Assembly: GCF_009363115.1 (NCBI RefSeq)
Contig: NZ_CP045298.1
Coordinates: 1,828,001 to 1,892,000, forward strand
Direction: 5' to 3'
Origin: Paenibacillus brasilensis
GTDB taxonomy: Bacteria > Bacillota > Bacilli > Paenibacillales > Paenibacillaceae
Length of the DNA: 64,000 bases
Each line of letters begins with the position of its first letter. Position 1 is the stretch's first letter. Shown in pieces: positions 6,977 to 16,436 of the stretch. The position numbers and the translations under genes are program-made. The notes beneath the pieces were generated by a model. The model saw nothing but the letters and a program-made list of their open reading frames with translations, made no database searches and was not told where the DNA came from.

Positions 6977-7852
6977 TTAATTCACTTTACCGCCCTCTAC
7001 GACCAATTGATCTGTAAAGCCTGCTCCGTAAACAGGGGTCAGTGTGTTCTTATAGGCTTGATGCACAAAGTTTTCCTTGCCCAGTGTAGCCAGCTCATTG
7101 TTGATCCAGTCCAACAGCTCCTTATTACCCTTTGCTACTGCGGGTGCAATCGTATCTTGACCGCCAAAGGACGGGATGGTTACCGTGAAGCCGGGGTTGG
7201 CCTTAGCCCAAGCGATCAGCTCTGTATTATCATTGGCAATCGCAGCACCGCGTTTGTCTTTGAGGGCTGAGAAGATTTCCGTGTATTGATCGAATTTGAG
7301 CAGCTTGATGTCAGGATAATTTTTCGTAAAATAGGTTTCAGCCGTCGTTCCCTTGGCGACAATCAGCTTCTGATCCGAATTCTTTAATTGGTCAATCGTG
7401 GTGATTGGAGCGCTGTCGGGTGACACAATGCCAAAGGATAATTTCATATACGGGTTAGCAAAATCGACCTTTTCTTTACGCTCATCCGTTACAGTAAAGT
7501 TAGCCATGATGATATCTACCTTGTTGGATTCCAAATAGGCGACCCGGCTGGCAGCATCCACCAGTACAAATTCCACCTTGGACTCGTCACCCAAGAGATC
7601 TTTGGCAAACCGCTTCGCAATATACACGTCAAAGCCTTGATTCTTCCCTTCCGAATCTACGTAGCCAAAGGGCGGCTTATCCGCGAATACACCGATTCGA
7701 ATCTTGCCATTCTTTTTAATGTCCTCAATTGAAGCAAATTTAGCCGAACCTGACCCGCCGTTGGTATTGCCGCTTCCTGCACATCCCGCCAAGCCGACGA
7801 GCAGCAAGCTCAAAGCCAGTAATAACGTCGTGAATTTCATTCCTTTTCTCAT
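6977..7852 (-). CDS. polar amino-acid ABC transporter, substrate-binding lipoprotein
   Basis: This 291-aa protein belongs to the type-3 solute-binding family for polar amino acids. A signal peptide ends in a lipobox (LVGLAGC, Cys24), so it should be a membrane-anchored lipoprotein. Family blocks seen are RIGVFADKPPFGYVD, GFDVYIAKRFAKD, RVAYLESNKVDIIMANFTVT and YMKLSFGI. Glutamate/aspartate-, glutamine- or cystine-type specificity cannot be separated by eye. It is the last gene of a minus-strand operon (permease, permease, ATPase, binding protein), starting 15 nt after the ATPase gene. An AAAGGGG site favours the start at 7852. Confidence 0.85.
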   Translation of the reverse strand: MRKGMKFTTLLLALSLLLVGLAGCAGSGNTNGGSGSAKFASIEDIKKNGKIRIGVFADKPPFGYVDSEGKNQGFDVYIAKRFAKDLLGDESKVEFVLVDAASRVAYLESNKVDIIMANFTVTDERKEKVDFANPYMKLSFGIVSPDSAPITTIDQLKNSDQKLIVAKGTTAETYFTKNYPDIKLLKFDQYTEIFSALKDKRGAAIANDNTELIAWAKANPGFTVTIPSFGGQDTIAPAVAKGNKELLDWINNELATLGKENFVHQAYKNTLTPVYGAGFTDQLVVEGGKVN

Positions 7853-7867
7853 CTCTATTCATCCCCT

Positions 7868-8623
7868 TTATATCGTTTCGTACTGAAATATATCCAGAAA
7901 GTGCTGGGCACGCTCTGTTTCCGGTCGGGTGAAAAATTGTTGTGGCGTAGTCATTTCACATATCTGTCCTTGATCCATAAAAACGATACGGTCTCCTACC
8001 GACTTGGCAAAGCCCATTTCATGCGTCACGATAATCATGGTCATACCCTGTTGTGCCAGCTCTCGCATAACATCCAGCACCTCTCTGACCATCTCCGGGT
8101 CCAAAGATGCGGTGACCTCATCAAAAAGCATAATTTCAGGGTTCATACACAGGGCGCGCACAATCGCAATCCGTTGCTTTTGCCCGCCTGATAATTGTCT
8201 CGGATATGCATCTTTGCGATCCAGCAGACCCACGCGCTCCAATAGCTGCTCTGCTTGCTTGAGTACTTCCTGTTTGTTTCTCCGCTGCACTTTAAGCGGG
8301 CCAAGCAATATATTTTCCAAGACCGTCATATGCGGAAACAGCTCATAGTTCTGGAACACCATTCCGATATGCTGTCGCACCTCACGCCAATTCACTTTGT
8401 TATCGGTCAGATCCTGTCCTCTATAACGGATGTTCCCGCCCTGGACTGGCTCCAGACCATTAAGACATCGAAGGAGCGTGCTTTTTCCACATCCCGAAGG
8501 ACCGAGGACAACCACGACTTCCCCTTTCCTTACGTCCAGATTAATCTGCTGCAACACTTGCCGGTCTCCGAAGCTTTTGTGCAGCCCTCGGATTTCCAGC
8601 AAAACCTCCACAGCCTCTCCCAT
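7868..8623 (-). CDS. polar amino-acid ABC transporter, ATPase
   Basis: This 251-aa GlnQ/HisP-family ATPase energises uptake with the two permeases upstream. It has Walker [10 protein letters not shown] (about residues 41-49), Q-loop [11 protein letters not shown], signature LSGGQKQR and Walker [15 protein letters not shown]. The usual PTSAL after the catalytic Glu reads VTASL, a minor variant. ATG 8623 gives an 18-nt gap after the permease stop; an in-frame GTG at 8632 is also possible. The H-loop is VTHEMGFA. Confidence 0.9.
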   Translation of the reverse strand: MGEAVEVLLEIRGLHKSFGDRQVLQQINLDVRKGEVVVVLGPSGCGKSTLLRCLNGLEPVQGGNIRYRGQDLTDNKVNWREVRQHIGMVFQNYELFPHMTVLENILLGPLKVQRRNKQEVLKQAEQLLERVGLLDRKDAYPRQLSGGQKQRIAIVRALCMNPEIMLFDEVTASLDPEMVREVLDVMRELAQQGMTMIIVTHEMGFAKSVGDRIVFMDQGQICEMTTPQQFFTRPETERAQHFLDIFQYETI

Positions 8624-8641
8624 GACACCCACCCCATCCTG

Positions 8642-9319
8642 CTAATTTTGCCATCTGCGTTCAAATCTTTTGGAAAGTCTGGATAACGGATAGCATACGA
8701 GAAAATACAATATGAAAATAAAGCCGTACACCCAAAAGGATGCCGAAGGCGCTTTGATTACACCCAGCTCAATAATCTGCTGCCCGACCTTGACCACTTC
8801 TACTACACCAATCAGTACCACTAATGACGTTGTTTTGATCATCCGTGTCGCCAGATTAATAGAGCCTGGAAGCATTCGGCGCACCGCCTGGGGAATGAGC
8901 ACATGACGGTATAATTGTCCATATGTCAGTCCCAGTGCCTGCCCGGATTCCACCTGATGCTTGGGCAGTGATTCCAGCGCACCACGAACGATGTCACCAA
9001 TCTCCGCCGCTCCCCACAGGCTAAATACGATAATTGCTGTCAATTCCCCGCTGATATTCACATCCAGCAAAGGGGTAAATCCAAAATATACCACATACAA
9101 CCACACCAAAATCGGAATAATGCGAAATGTCTCCAAATAGAATCTCAGCACAAGCCGAATCGGCCTTGATTTCAAGGTGCGCAGCAACCCCATCAAAATG
9201 CCTAATAGAGTACCGATAATAATTGAAATAAACGCAATCTCCAGCGTAATGAGCAATCCCCCTAATAGACGCTCAAAATTCGAACCTTCAAAAAGCACAT
9301 TAATCCCCGAACTCAGCAT
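8642..9319 (-). CDS. polar amino-acid ABC transporter, permease 2
   Basis: This 225-aa HisM/GlnP-family membrane protein has about five helices and the ABC permease loop ALGLTYGQLYRHVLIPQAVRR, the coupling site for the ATPase. ATG 9319 has AAGGAAGG at the right distance. Its start overlaps the end of permease 1 by 20 nt, so translation is coupled and the two permeases probably form a heterodimer. Confidence 0.88.
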   Translation of the reverse strand: MLSSGINVLFEGSNFERLLGGLLITLEIAFISIIIGTLLGILMGLLRTLKSRPIRLVLRFYLETFRIIPILVWLYVVYFGFTPLLDVNISGELTAIIVFSLWGAAEIGDIVRGALESLPKHQVESGQALGLTYGQLYRHVLIPQAVRRMLPGSINLATRMIKTTSLVVLIGVVEVVKVGQQIIELGVIKAPSASFWVYGFIFILYFLVCYPLSRLSKRFERRWQN

Positions 9320-9965
9320 ACCGCACCTTCCTTTCCACCCACGTCAGCAGCATCGACAATGGTAAAAGCAGGACGAGATATGCCAGTACCAGCAGAATCA
9401 GCGATTCTGACGTTTTGTAGTACATGCCGATCAGGTCTTTTGCCACATTCATCAGGTCTAATAAAGCAATAGCGCCGACAATGGAGGTCTCCTTGAGCAG
9501 AAAAATCGCATTCGCTCCCAAGGACGGAACGCTGATGGCAAAAGCCTGTGGCAAAATAACATATCTCGCCAGTTGTATCTTGGACAGTCCGAGACTCAGC
9601 CCGGATTCCGTCTGGGTCTTGCTGACCGCTTCAATTCCACCACGGAACGCCTCGGCCATATAACCCCCGCCCAAAAAGGTCATGCCCACAATGGCACACG
9701 TCATTTCGCTCATATGCAGACCTATTTTCGTAAATCCGTAATACAGGAAGTATAGCTGTACAAGCAGAGGTGTGTTTCGGGAAAGCTCAATGTAGGCTAC
9801 GATGATGCCACTGATTCCCCTCACTTTGTAATACAGTACTATGCTGCACAGCAAACCGACGACTAGTGAAAACAGAATGGCCCAAAAAGCGATCTTCAAT
9901 GTCAGCCACATGGCTTCTCCATATAACGGCAAGCTTTCTACAATAAACTCCCAGTCTAAGTTCAT
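9300..9965 (-). CDS. polar amino-acid ABC transporter, permease 1
   Basis: This 221-aa HisQ/GlnP-family permease is the first gene of the operon. It has several membrane helices and the coupling loop SLGLSKIQLARYVILPQAF. ATG 9965 is chosen because an AAAGG site precedes it; an in-frame start 24 nt upstream lies in a run of AATT repeats without a site. The promoter should be in 9966-10130, which is AT-rich; no riboswitch is evident there. Confidence 0.88.
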   Translation of the reverse strand: MNLDWEFIVESLPLYGEAMWLTLKIAFWAILFSLVVGLLCSIVLYYKVRGISGIIVAYIELSRNTPLLVQLYFLYYGFTKIGLHMSEMTCAIVGMTFLGGGYMAEAFRGGIEAVSKTQTESGLSLGLSKIQLARYVILPQAFAISVPSLGANAIFLLKETSIVGAIALLDLMNVAKDLIGMYYKTSESLILLVLAYLVLLLPLSMLLTWVERKVRYAEFGD

Positions 9966-10132
9966 ATGTACATACCTTTCAATTTTCAATTTTCAATTAT
10001 TCCTATGTATTTGCTTTGCTTAATAACAATGATTGTATTCCTGCCTAATTATTTCGTCAATACTTTGATGAAAATTTGTCATATTTATCTATGATTGAGG
10101 AAGAAAATTATTGCTTTATTTCAGAAATAAAT

Positions 10133-10166
10133 AAAAAAACCTAAAATGGATCAATTCCATTTCAGG
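10133..10166 (-). terminator. terminator of the SulP gene
   Basis: The stem CCTgAAATGGA/TCCATTTtAGG is followed on the minus strand by seven T and lies 25 nt past the end of the SulP gene. Confidence 0.8.
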
Positions 10167-10190
10167 CTTTAATTAATGCTATACGATTCA

Positions 10191-11639
10191 TCACACGAGC
10201 GGCTCCATAACCAAGGGACCGCCGAGTTTCTCTACAATCAAACGGCTTTCCTCATTGAGCCCCCGCAGCGTGATGGATTTACCGGAGTTCCTGTATTTTT
10301 GCAGCACCTTGCCAATAGCAGTCACCGCCGAGTGATCCCAAACATGTGAATGACTAAAGTCCACCACGACACGCTTCGGATCATCCGCAGGTTTAAAATG
10401 ATCGACAAAATGAGTTGTTGAAGCGAAAAACATAGGACCTGCAACATGGTACACCTTCTCCTCGTTATCCTCTGTTGCACTGATGCGGATTTTAGCCATT
10501 TTCCAGCCAAAATGCAATGCACTCAGCAGGACGCCCGAGATCACGCCCTTGGACAAATCATGCGTAGCCACCACGATGATAACCGTCATAACCATAATAA
10601 ACGTGTCTGCCTTGGGTACCTTGGCGATATTTCGGAGTGCATTCCAGTCCACGGTCCCGATACACACCATGAACATGACACCCACCAATGCGCCCATCGG
10701 CACTTCCTTCACAACCCCGCCAAGCACTAATAGCAAAAAGGCCAAAAATACCCCTGCCGTAAAGGTGGACAAACGTCCTCTTGCACCCGAGCTGACATTA
10801 ATGACCGATTGCCCGATCATCGCACAACCGCCCATACCACCAAAAAAACCATTTATAAAGTTAGCAATCCCTTGCCCTCGGGCTTCCTGGTTTTTATCGC
10901 TTTTTGTTTCGGTCATTTCATCCAGAATACTGGCTGTTAGCAGCGATTCCAGCAATCCGACCACTGCCATCGTAAAGGAATACGGCAGTAAAATCCATAA
11001 AGTATGCCACGACCACTCAATTTGAGGCAAATGGAAGGAAGGCAGCGAGCTGGTTAGCGTCCCGATATCTCCTACGGTTTTCACATTCAATCCGAATACA
11101 TACGTAATGATCGTCATGATAATAATGGCAGTCAATGGAGCAGGAATGATTTTCGTAAATTTCGGTAAAATATACACAATCAGCAGCGTACCCGCTACCA
11201 TCGCATACATGATCCAGTTCGCTCCATGAAAATGGGTAAGCTGCGCCATAAAAACAAGGATCGCCAGTGCATTCACAAACCCGGTCATGACCGGCTGCGA
11301 AATAAAACTTATAAAGCGGCCTATTTTCAAAACACCCAGCAGTACTTGGATGATCCCTGCCAAAATGGTAGCTGCAAACAGATATTCCACGCCATAATCC
11401 TTCACCAAGCTAACGACCAGTACCGCTACCGCCCCGGTTGCTGCCGAGATCATCGCCGGGCGTCCGCCTGCAAAGGAAATGACAATGGCCATGGAAATGG
11501 AGGCGTACAGTCCGACCATGGGATTGACACCCGCTATGATCGAGAAGGCAATGGCCTCCGGAATCAGCGCCAGCGCTACGGTCATGCCCGCAAGTATATC
11601 GGCCCGGATATTACCGAACCATTGTTGTCTAAGATTCAT
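10191..11639 (-). CDS. SulP-family anion transporter with STAS domain
   Basis: This 482-aa member of the SLC26/SulP family carries sulfate, bicarbonate or related anions. The membrane part (about residues 10-375) starts with [26 protein letters not shown], the typical first-helix signature. A C-terminal STAS domain (about 390-475; [22 protein letters not shown]) resembles anti-sigma-antagonist domains. The ATG has GGAGG 12 nt upstream. It is monocistronic, with a structured leader upstream and a terminator downstream. Substrate cannot be assigned from sequence. Confidence 0.88.
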   Translation of the reverse strand: MNLRQQWFGNIRADILAGMTVALALIPEAIAFSIIAGVNPMVGLYASISMAIVISFAGGRPAMISAATGAVAVLVVSLVKDYGVEYLFAATILAGIIQVLLGVLKIGRFISFISQPVMTGFVNALAILVFMAQLTHFHGANWIMYAMVAGTLLIVYILPKFTKIIPAPLTAIIIMTIITYVFGLNVKTVGDIGTLTSSLPSFHLPQIEWSWHTLWILLPYSFTMAVVGLLESLLTASILDEMTETKSDKNQEARGQGIANFINGFFGGMGGCAMIGQSVINVSSGARGRLSTFTAGVFLAFLLLVLGGVVKEVPMGALVGVMFMVCIGTVDWNALRNIAKVPKADTFIMVMTVIIVVATHDLSKGVISGVLLSALHFGWKMAKIRISATEDNEEKVYHVAGPMFFASTTHFVDHFKPADDPKRVVVDFSHSHVWDHSAVTAIGKVLQKYRNSGKSITLRGLNEESRLIVEKLGGPLVMEPLV

Positions 11640-11668
11640 ACCGTCTCGTTCCAGCCTCCTATATTTAC

Positions 11669-11741
11669 GGAGAGCAGCATATTGACCCGCAACCCGATGT
11701 CATTCGGGCATCCGTCCAGCGGCCAATCGCAATGGCTCTCC
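11669..11741 (-). ncRNA. structured 5' leader of the SulP gene
   Basis: On the minus strand GGAGAGC (11741-11735) pairs with GCTCTCC (11675-11669). Inside, CAT/ATG, CCGC/GCGG and CCCGA/TCGGG pair in nested order to give one long interrupted hairpin of about 73 nt. It lies between a TATAAT (11799-11794) and the ribosome binding site. The outer strand sits 6 nt before the GGAGG of the gene, so folding could influence translation. It is not a riboswitch class I recognise. Confidence 0.45.
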
Positions 11742-11793
11742 TTCATTCAGCTCGTCTCTCTCAAACGAACCCGTCCGTTACATTCAGTCCATC

Positions 11794-11799
11794 ATTATA
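11794..11799 (-). promoter_or_regulatory. -10 element for the SulP gene
   Basis: TATAAT on the minus strand, giving a leader of about 145 nt. No good -35 was seen at the expected distance. Confidence 0.4.
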
Positions 11800-11896
11800 A
11801 CGTAAGGGATTCGCAGAAACGAATTGGGTAAAAGGCTGTTTACAGAAGGAAATCCTCGATTTTCTTAAAATATCAACCGTTTTCTTCATGTAGTTC

Positions 11897-11927
11897 GTTT
11901 TCTTATATTTTAAATTTTCGCAATTCC
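11897..11927. repeat. 31-bp direct repeat flanking the toxin-antitoxin cassette (left)
   Basis: It is identical to 12626-12656 except at one base. The last base of the repeat is the first base of the toxin stop codon. The right copy contains the last codons (ELRKF) and stop of the neighbouring 190-aa gene, so this copy duplicates that gene's 3' end. Confidence 0.85.
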
Positions 11928-12331
11928 TAAGACTCTGACCTGTTAAAGTTTATCACCTTAACCTCATATTCAGACTCGGCAAACTGCAAATCTTGATCCG
12001 CCGTAACCAGCACCAATCTGTTTATAATAGCTGTCGCAAGAATCAAAGCATCCGGGGTCTTAAGCCTTCTTGCAAACTTATCCTTTTGTTCTCTTCTGAT
12101 ACGACCCGCTTTAACTGCAATCTCTGAATCAACTGCTATAAAATCCCCGCCAAGAAAAGGTATCATATCTAAGTCAGTATCTGTGGACAACCCAGCTATA
12201 AACTCGGACTGAGTTATAACAGAAAAGAAAATATTCTCTTTATCTTTTTCAGCTTGTCGTATTACTTTATCCAAGGATGTATCAAGTCTATGAAGGGCAA
12301 TAGCTGCATTCGTATCAAATAAATACCCCAT
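11927..12331 (-). CDS. PIN-domain (VapC-like) toxin ribonuclease
   Basis: This 134-aa PIN-domain protein is predicted to be a Mg-dependent endoribonuclease. Acidic catalytic residues lie at the family positions: D6 (YLFDTN), E43 (QSEFIAG), D94 (TPDALILATA) and D112/D114 (VTADQD). The ATG directly follows the stop of the antitoxin gene with no gap, so the two are translationally coupled. It is transcribed away from the 190-aa gene, within the 31-bp repeats. Confidence 0.85.
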   Translation of the reverse strand: MGYLFDTNAAIALHRLDTSLDKVIRQAEKDKENIFFSVITQSEFIAGLSTDTDLDMIPFLGGDFIAVDSEIAVKAGRIRREQKDKFARRLKTPDALILATAIINRLVLVTADQDLQFAESEYEVKVINFNRSES

Positions 12332-12571
12332 CTAATCCCAATCCTCCCTGGATTGCTTAACACTCTCTTCGATCTCAAGCAACTGCTCCTTGCTTAGGCT
12401 GCCTCGAGAATTCAAGACAGCTTGCAACCCTTTCGGCAACGGAGACTCTAAATCAATAACCTCAGTCTCCCCTTGTTTATTTTCTATAGTAACCTTTGAT
12501 GGCTCAAACCCAATATCACGAAGGAGACTTAGGAGGCGTATACGATGTATATCCGTTAATTTTTTTGCCAT
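12332..12571 (-). CDS. antitoxin of the PIN-domain module
   Basis: This 79-aa protein is basic at the N-terminus (AKKLTDIHRIRLLSLLRDIG) and acidic at the C-terminus (KEQLLEIEESVKQSREDWD), the usual layout of a VapB-type antitoxin with a DNA-binding end and a toxin-binding tail. No specific DNA-binding family is evident. ATG 12571 has GGAG 8 nt upstream. It should neutralise the adjacent toxin and autorepress the operon. Confidence 0.75.
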   Translation of the reverse strand: MAKKLTDIHRIRLLSLLRDIGFEPSKVTIENKQGETEVIDLESPLPKGLQAVLNSRGSLSKEQLLEIEESVKQSREDWD

Positions 12572-12625
12572 TAGAAACACTCCTTAGCAAAGAATAGATT
12601 CCGGTCATAGCTCGGTTGATTTGTT

Positions 12626-12656
12626 GTTTTCTTATATTTAAAATTTTCGCAATTCC
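12626..12656. repeat. 31-bp direct repeat flanking the toxin-antitoxin cassette (right)
   Basis: This copy spans the 3' end of the 190-aa gene and its stop codon. With 11897-11927 it brackets a 729-bp unit holding only the toxin-antitoxin genes. Confidence 0.85.
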
Positions 12657-13210
12657 CGCACCAGCTCAGATAAGGCCTCATCTGTATCAGGTTCGAAATT
12701 GTGCCGGAGCATATTTTCAAAGTCAGGGAGAGCTTGCTTTAACAGCTGATAGCTATAATCATAGTAGCTCCAAAAAGCCACTGGATCGTAGCCGCGTGCT
12801 TCCTCCTCTTCCCACTCCAGTTCATCTTCTTCGGGATCGTTGTTTTCAGGCCATAGATATTTTTCGTCCAATAGCATGGTCAGGGCTTCCACAGACTGCT
12901 GTGAATCGGCTTGTTCCTGTACCATCTCCAGTGTCCCAACAACTGCATGATACAATTCCAGCTCACTCAGCGTAATACGATTCGGCCTTCTCGTCTGTAT
13001 ATTGCGCAATAAGAAAAGCAACACCCACGGCGTAACTTGCCATAATGTACCCTGATGCTCAATCAGATCAGCGATTGCCTTATACTCTCCGTCTAATATC
13101 ATTTGCGGTAAATCCGTCCCCCTGCCATAACAAGTGGTCAGGCGGTGCCACGGCACATCTGTTATTTGGAGATGATGGATTGGAGTGGTATTGATCTTAT
13201 AGGTATCCAT
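12638..13210 (-). CDS. hypothetical protein (190 aa)
   Basis: No family is recognised. It is a soluble protein with a histidine/tryptophan-containing N-terminus (IHHLQITDVPWHRLTTCYGRG) and a very acidic stretch near residue 125 (DPEEDELEWEEEEARGYDP). The small G/L-rich motif TLWQVTPWVLLFLLRNIQTR could be a buried helix. Its 3' end coincides with the direct repeat of the toxin-antitoxin cassette. It lies 30 nt downstream of the ubiB-like gene and may be cotranscribed with it. Confidence 0.7.
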   Translation of the reverse strand: MDTYKINTTPIHHLQITDVPWHRLTTCYGRGTDLPQMILDGEYKAIADLIEHQGTLWQVTPWVLLFLLRNIQTRRPNRITLSELELYHAVVGTLEMVQEQADSQQSVEALTMLLDEKYLWPENNDPEEDELEWEEEEARGYDPVAFWSYYDYSYQLLKQALPDFENMLRHNFEPDTDEALSELVRELRKF

Positions 13211-13240
13211 GGCTCATGGCTCATCCTTTCCGGCAAGTAT

Positions 13241-14911
13241 CTAAAATCTCCCTGATTTAAAGATAGAATACAATAAAAAGGCAACCATCAAGAGCGCCAC
13301 GACAAAACCAATTTCAATCGCAGGCACATTCCATAGCATTGTCGCCTGATGATTTAGCGATGAACCAATAATCAGTCCAACCATAATAATGCTGAACGCT
13401 AACAGTACAATGCTGAATGACAGGCGATTGCTGATCTGATCCAGCCTGCGCAGGAGCATTTCCAGCTCTGGTACGGTGACCTCCAGCTTGAGCTTGCCCT
13501 TACTAATAATGGAGGCCAAATGCCGCGCCTGTCCCGGCAGCTCCATGAGCGTCTCCACCAGTTCGGTCACACCGCCCAGCAGCTTGCCCCGAATACGGCG
13601 ACCACTGAAGCGTTCCTTCAGCAGCTTGTTGCCGAAAGGCTCCGCCAATGCGATGATGCTGAGATCGGGGTCAAGCAGTTGGGCGACCCCCTCCGATGTC
13701 AGTAACGCCTTGCCGAGCAGCAGGACATCCGACGGCAGACCGATTCGATGGCGCTGTGCTGCACCAAACAGGTCGTTCAGAGCATCGCCAATGCTGACCT
13801 GCGAGAAAGGAACGTCCGCATAATCTTCGCGTATCTTATCCAGATCGGCACGCAGCGCATTTAGATCGGTATTCGGTTCGACCAGGCCCAGTCGTTCGAT
13901 GGCCCGGACCATGGCATCGGTGTTTTTGCGCATCAGCGCAATAATGAGAGAGGCGAGATGATCCCTCATCTCTTCACTGAGTCGCCCGGTCATGCCAAAA
14001 TCGAGATAAGCGAGATTGCCATTTTTCAGGACAAGCAAATTCCCGGGATGAGGATCGGCATGAAAAAAGCCCTCTATAAAAATCTGATGCAGCATGCTGT
14101 TTACCAACTGCTGTGCCAGTTCTTTCAGGTTATATCCACGGCGTAACAACTCCTCGCGACTCCCCAAATGAGTTCCATCCAGAAACTCCATGGTCAGTAT
14201 GCGGGAAGAGGTATGATCCCAATATATTTTTGGAATATAGATATGTGGGTCCTGCTCAAATTGGAGCGCAATCTTCTCTGTATTGCGGGCCTCATGGTTG
14301 TAGTCCAGCTCCTGAATGAGCGATTTCCCCAGCTCCTCCACCATTTGGCGAAGCTGATAACGCTCCACCCATTCCCAACGCTTGGCTGCCATATGGGTCA
14401 GTTCCCGCAAAATGTCCAAATCCCGTCGGATGATGCGGTTAACGCCTGGGCGCTGGATTTTAATAGCGACCATTTCACCACTGTGCAGCTTGCCCAAATG
14501 CACTTGTCCAATCGAAGCAGCAGCCAGCGGAACATCGTCAAAGCGAGCCAATATGTCCTCCAACGACGTGTCCAGCTCCTGCTCCAAAATGCCCCGCGCC
14601 ATTTCAGGCGAAAAGGGCGGAACCTGATCCTGAAGCTTGACCAGCTCGCGGATTATAGGCTCCGGCAGCAGGTCGGCACGCGTGCTTGCCAACTGTCCAA
14701 GCTTGATAAATGCAGGCCCCAGGTCCTCCAGCACCAGTCGTATCCGTTCACCCAGCGTCTTGGACTCGGGAGCTTCTCTCGTCAGCCATTTGCGTGGTAG
14801 CGATAGCAGCTGGAACAGGCCCATTTCCTCCACCATATAGCCAAAGCCATGACGCGCCAGCGCCATGGCAATTTCCCGGTAACGACCGGCATGCTTCATA
14901 CGAACTGCCAT
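13241..14911 (-). CDS. UbiB/ABC1 (AarF) family atypical kinase
   Basis: This 556-aa member of the UbiB family of protein-kinase-like ATPases is linked to isoprenoid quinone and lipid metabolism. It shows the KxGQ motif (FIKLGQLASTRADLLP), the Ala-rich nucleotide loop (AAASIGQVH), VAIKIQRP, HADPHPGN and YLDFGMTG. Two C-terminal membrane helices (SFSIVLLAFSIIMVGLII and FVVALLMVAFLLYSIF) are typical. Its start codon follows directly on the stop of the phasin-like gene, an operon also seen in other Firmicutes and in cyanobacterial-type UbiB loci. Confidence 0.88.
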   Translation of the reverse strand: MAVRMKHAGRYREIAMALARHGFGYMVEEMGLFQLLSLPRKWLTREAPESKTLGERIRLVLEDLGPAFIKLGQLASTRADLLPEPIIRELVKLQDQVPPFSPEMARGILEQELDTSLEDILARFDDVPLAAASIGQVHLGKLHSGEMVAIKIQRPGVNRIIRRDLDILRELTHMAAKRWEWVERYQLRQMVEELGKSLIQELDYNHEARNTEKIALQFEQDPHIYIPKIYWDHTSSRILTMEFLDGTHLGSREELLRRGYNLKELAQQLVNSMLHQIFIEGFFHADPHPGNLLVLKNGNLAYLDFGMTGRLSEEMRDHLASLIIALMRKNTDAMVRAIERLGLVEPNTDLNALRADLDKIREDYADVPFSQVSIGDALNDLFGAAQRHRIGLPSDVLLLGKALLTSEGVAQLLDPDLSIIALAEPFGNKLLKERFSGRRIRGKLLGGVTELVETLMELPGQARHLASIISKGKLKLEVTVPELEMLLRRLDQISNRLSFSIVLLAFSIIMVGLIIGSSLNHQATMLWNVPAIEIGFVVALLMVAFLLYSIFKSGRF

Positions 14912-15271
14912 TTAATCCAGCCGATTCGCTTCTTCGGCATCGCTTGAACCCGTAAGCGCAGCCTTTTCTTTTTCCAGTTCTGCTACCTGTTTTTCCAATA
15001 ATGCCACACGTTGCTCCAAACTTGCGACATCATTTTCGGTAGGTACTTCCAGCTCCTGCAAAATGCGGTTAACCTGCTCGCGGATCAGCGTTTTGAATTG
15101 GCCCTGTTCCTCTGCCCCCCGTTCAATCAGACGATCAATCAGTGCTTTGGATTCAGAGGGCGCAAGTTCTCCCCGGTTTACAAGATCCTCGACGGCTTTC
15201 TCCACCTTTTCTTTGCTGACAATAGTGAGGCCCCATCCCAATGAGATAGCTTTTTTGAACAAGTCGCTCAT
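14912..15271 (-). CDS. phasin-like coiled-coil protein
   Basis: This 119-aa protein begins MSDLFKKAISLGWGLTIVSKEK and continues with helices and a C-terminal heptad-rich coiled coil (ASLEQRVALLEKQVAELEKE). That is the pattern of the phasin/PhaF-like proteins found next to ubiB genes. A direct role in granule binding is not shown by the sequence. It is the first gene of the pair with the UbiB-like kinase (no gap). Confidence 0.75.
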   Translation of the reverse strand: MSDLFKKAISLGWGLTIVSKEKVEKAVEDLVNRGELAPSESKALIDRLIERGAEEQGQFKTLIREQVNRILQELEVPTENDVASLEQRVALLEKQVAELEKEKAALTGSSDAEEANRLD

Positions 15272-15372
15272 GATATATCCTCCCCTACCTGTGATTACCT
15301 ATAGTATAACCTGAAAAGGGAAGCCGCATAAAGTTTGCAGCTCCCCTTCCCTAAGAATGGTATTTGTTATGT

Positions 15373-16011
15373 TTAACCCGGAAAGCGTCCGGCCCACTTG
15401 GCAGCCTGAAGCAACAGCTTGCGGTAGCCCTCATGCTGGAAGCTTGGCTGATTATGTCCAGGCATCAAGTAGACGACCCGCCCCAAGCCATAGGACAATG
15501 ACCATGCCGCAGGCCACCACTGGCCTTCATACTCGTATTCCATCAATAGTGTTTTTTCAGTGAATGGATCAAAATCGAAACGATACGGCTCCTCCTGGAT
15601 CTCGAACGGTTCAATTCCTTCCATGATCGGATGATCCGGCTCCGTTACCTTGAAGGAAAGTGGCGCCGCAGCCGGATGACGTAAGAAACGTGCTCCCATC
15701 AGCTGTGCAATTTCATACCGTCCTTGTAGTGTAATTCCATTATGCAATACCAGCAATCCGCCCCCGCCGCTGACGTAGGACAGCAGTCCTGCCGTTTGTT
15801 GAGGGGACAAAACCTCCTTGCGACTATCGCAGTACGAAATACATAGATCGAATGAGGCCAGATTTTCCTTGAGCAGCATTTTACGATTCTCGCTGCATTG
15901 TACCGTCATCCAGTCCTGTAAAATATGGCTAATCTCCTCGTCCACCCCTTGCAACGGGTGAAACTCCGGGTATGAATAATCTCCCAATAGCAATGCTTTT
16001 TTTCTGTCCAT
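15373..16011 (-). CDS. ThuA-like domain protein
   Basis: This 212-aa protein has a glutamine-amidotransferase-like (ThuA) fold: KKALLLGDYSYPEFHP at the N-terminus, SYVSGGGGLLVLHNGI in the centre and RVVYLMPGHNQPSF near the end. Such proteins occur in sugar-utilisation loci; catalytic function is uncertain. ATG 16011 with AAGGAGG 7 nt upstream is preferred over a longer frame reaching 16068. Confidence 0.8.
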   Translation of the reverse strand: MDRKKALLLGDYSYPEFHPLQGVDEEISHILQDWMTVQCSENRKMLLKENLASFDLCISYCDSRKEVLSPQQTAGLLSYVSGGGGLLVLHNGITLQGRYEIAQLMGARFLRHPAAAPLSFKVTEPDHPIMEGIEPFEIQEEPYRFDFDPFTEKTLLMEYEYEGQWWPAAWSLSYGLGRVVYLMPGHNQPSFQHEGYRKLLLQAAKWAGRFPG

Positions 16012-16436
16012 GCTAATCCTCCTTGCCTGACTTGTATATAAGGACTCTAAAGGCGTGCCCCGTGTCATTTATTTTTGTTTGTGTGGACAAATCGCTCTAC
16101 AAATTTCGGTTGGCCCTCATCCATTTCACATAACAACGCCATCATTGTCCGAAGCTACAGCATATATAAATAATTCTACAGACCGCCTATGGAATCCTTT
16201 AGCAGAGGATTATAACATATACGTTCGCTCGGAATAAACTTATTTAAAAATTATAAATATGAACGCTGGCGATTCGGGCCGTTTATGGTATACTCGTAAG
16301 AAAAAAAAGTGTGCCCACGCATTCTTTTCAAAAAAGGGACGCTTTTTGTAAAATGTATGCTTGCGGTTATAGAATTGTTAAGCCTTGCCTCAACTTATAC
16401 ATTCTATAAATCTTAAAAACCGGGGAGGTTGCATGA
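16012..16436. other. intergenic region with promoter of the AbrB-like gene
   Basis: This 425-bp AT-rich stretch has no gene. It contains an extended -10 (TGG-TATACT, 16286-16294) for the downstream AbrB-like gene, giving a leader of about 135 nt. A similar TGG-TATAAT precedes paralogue 2. Confidence 0.5.
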
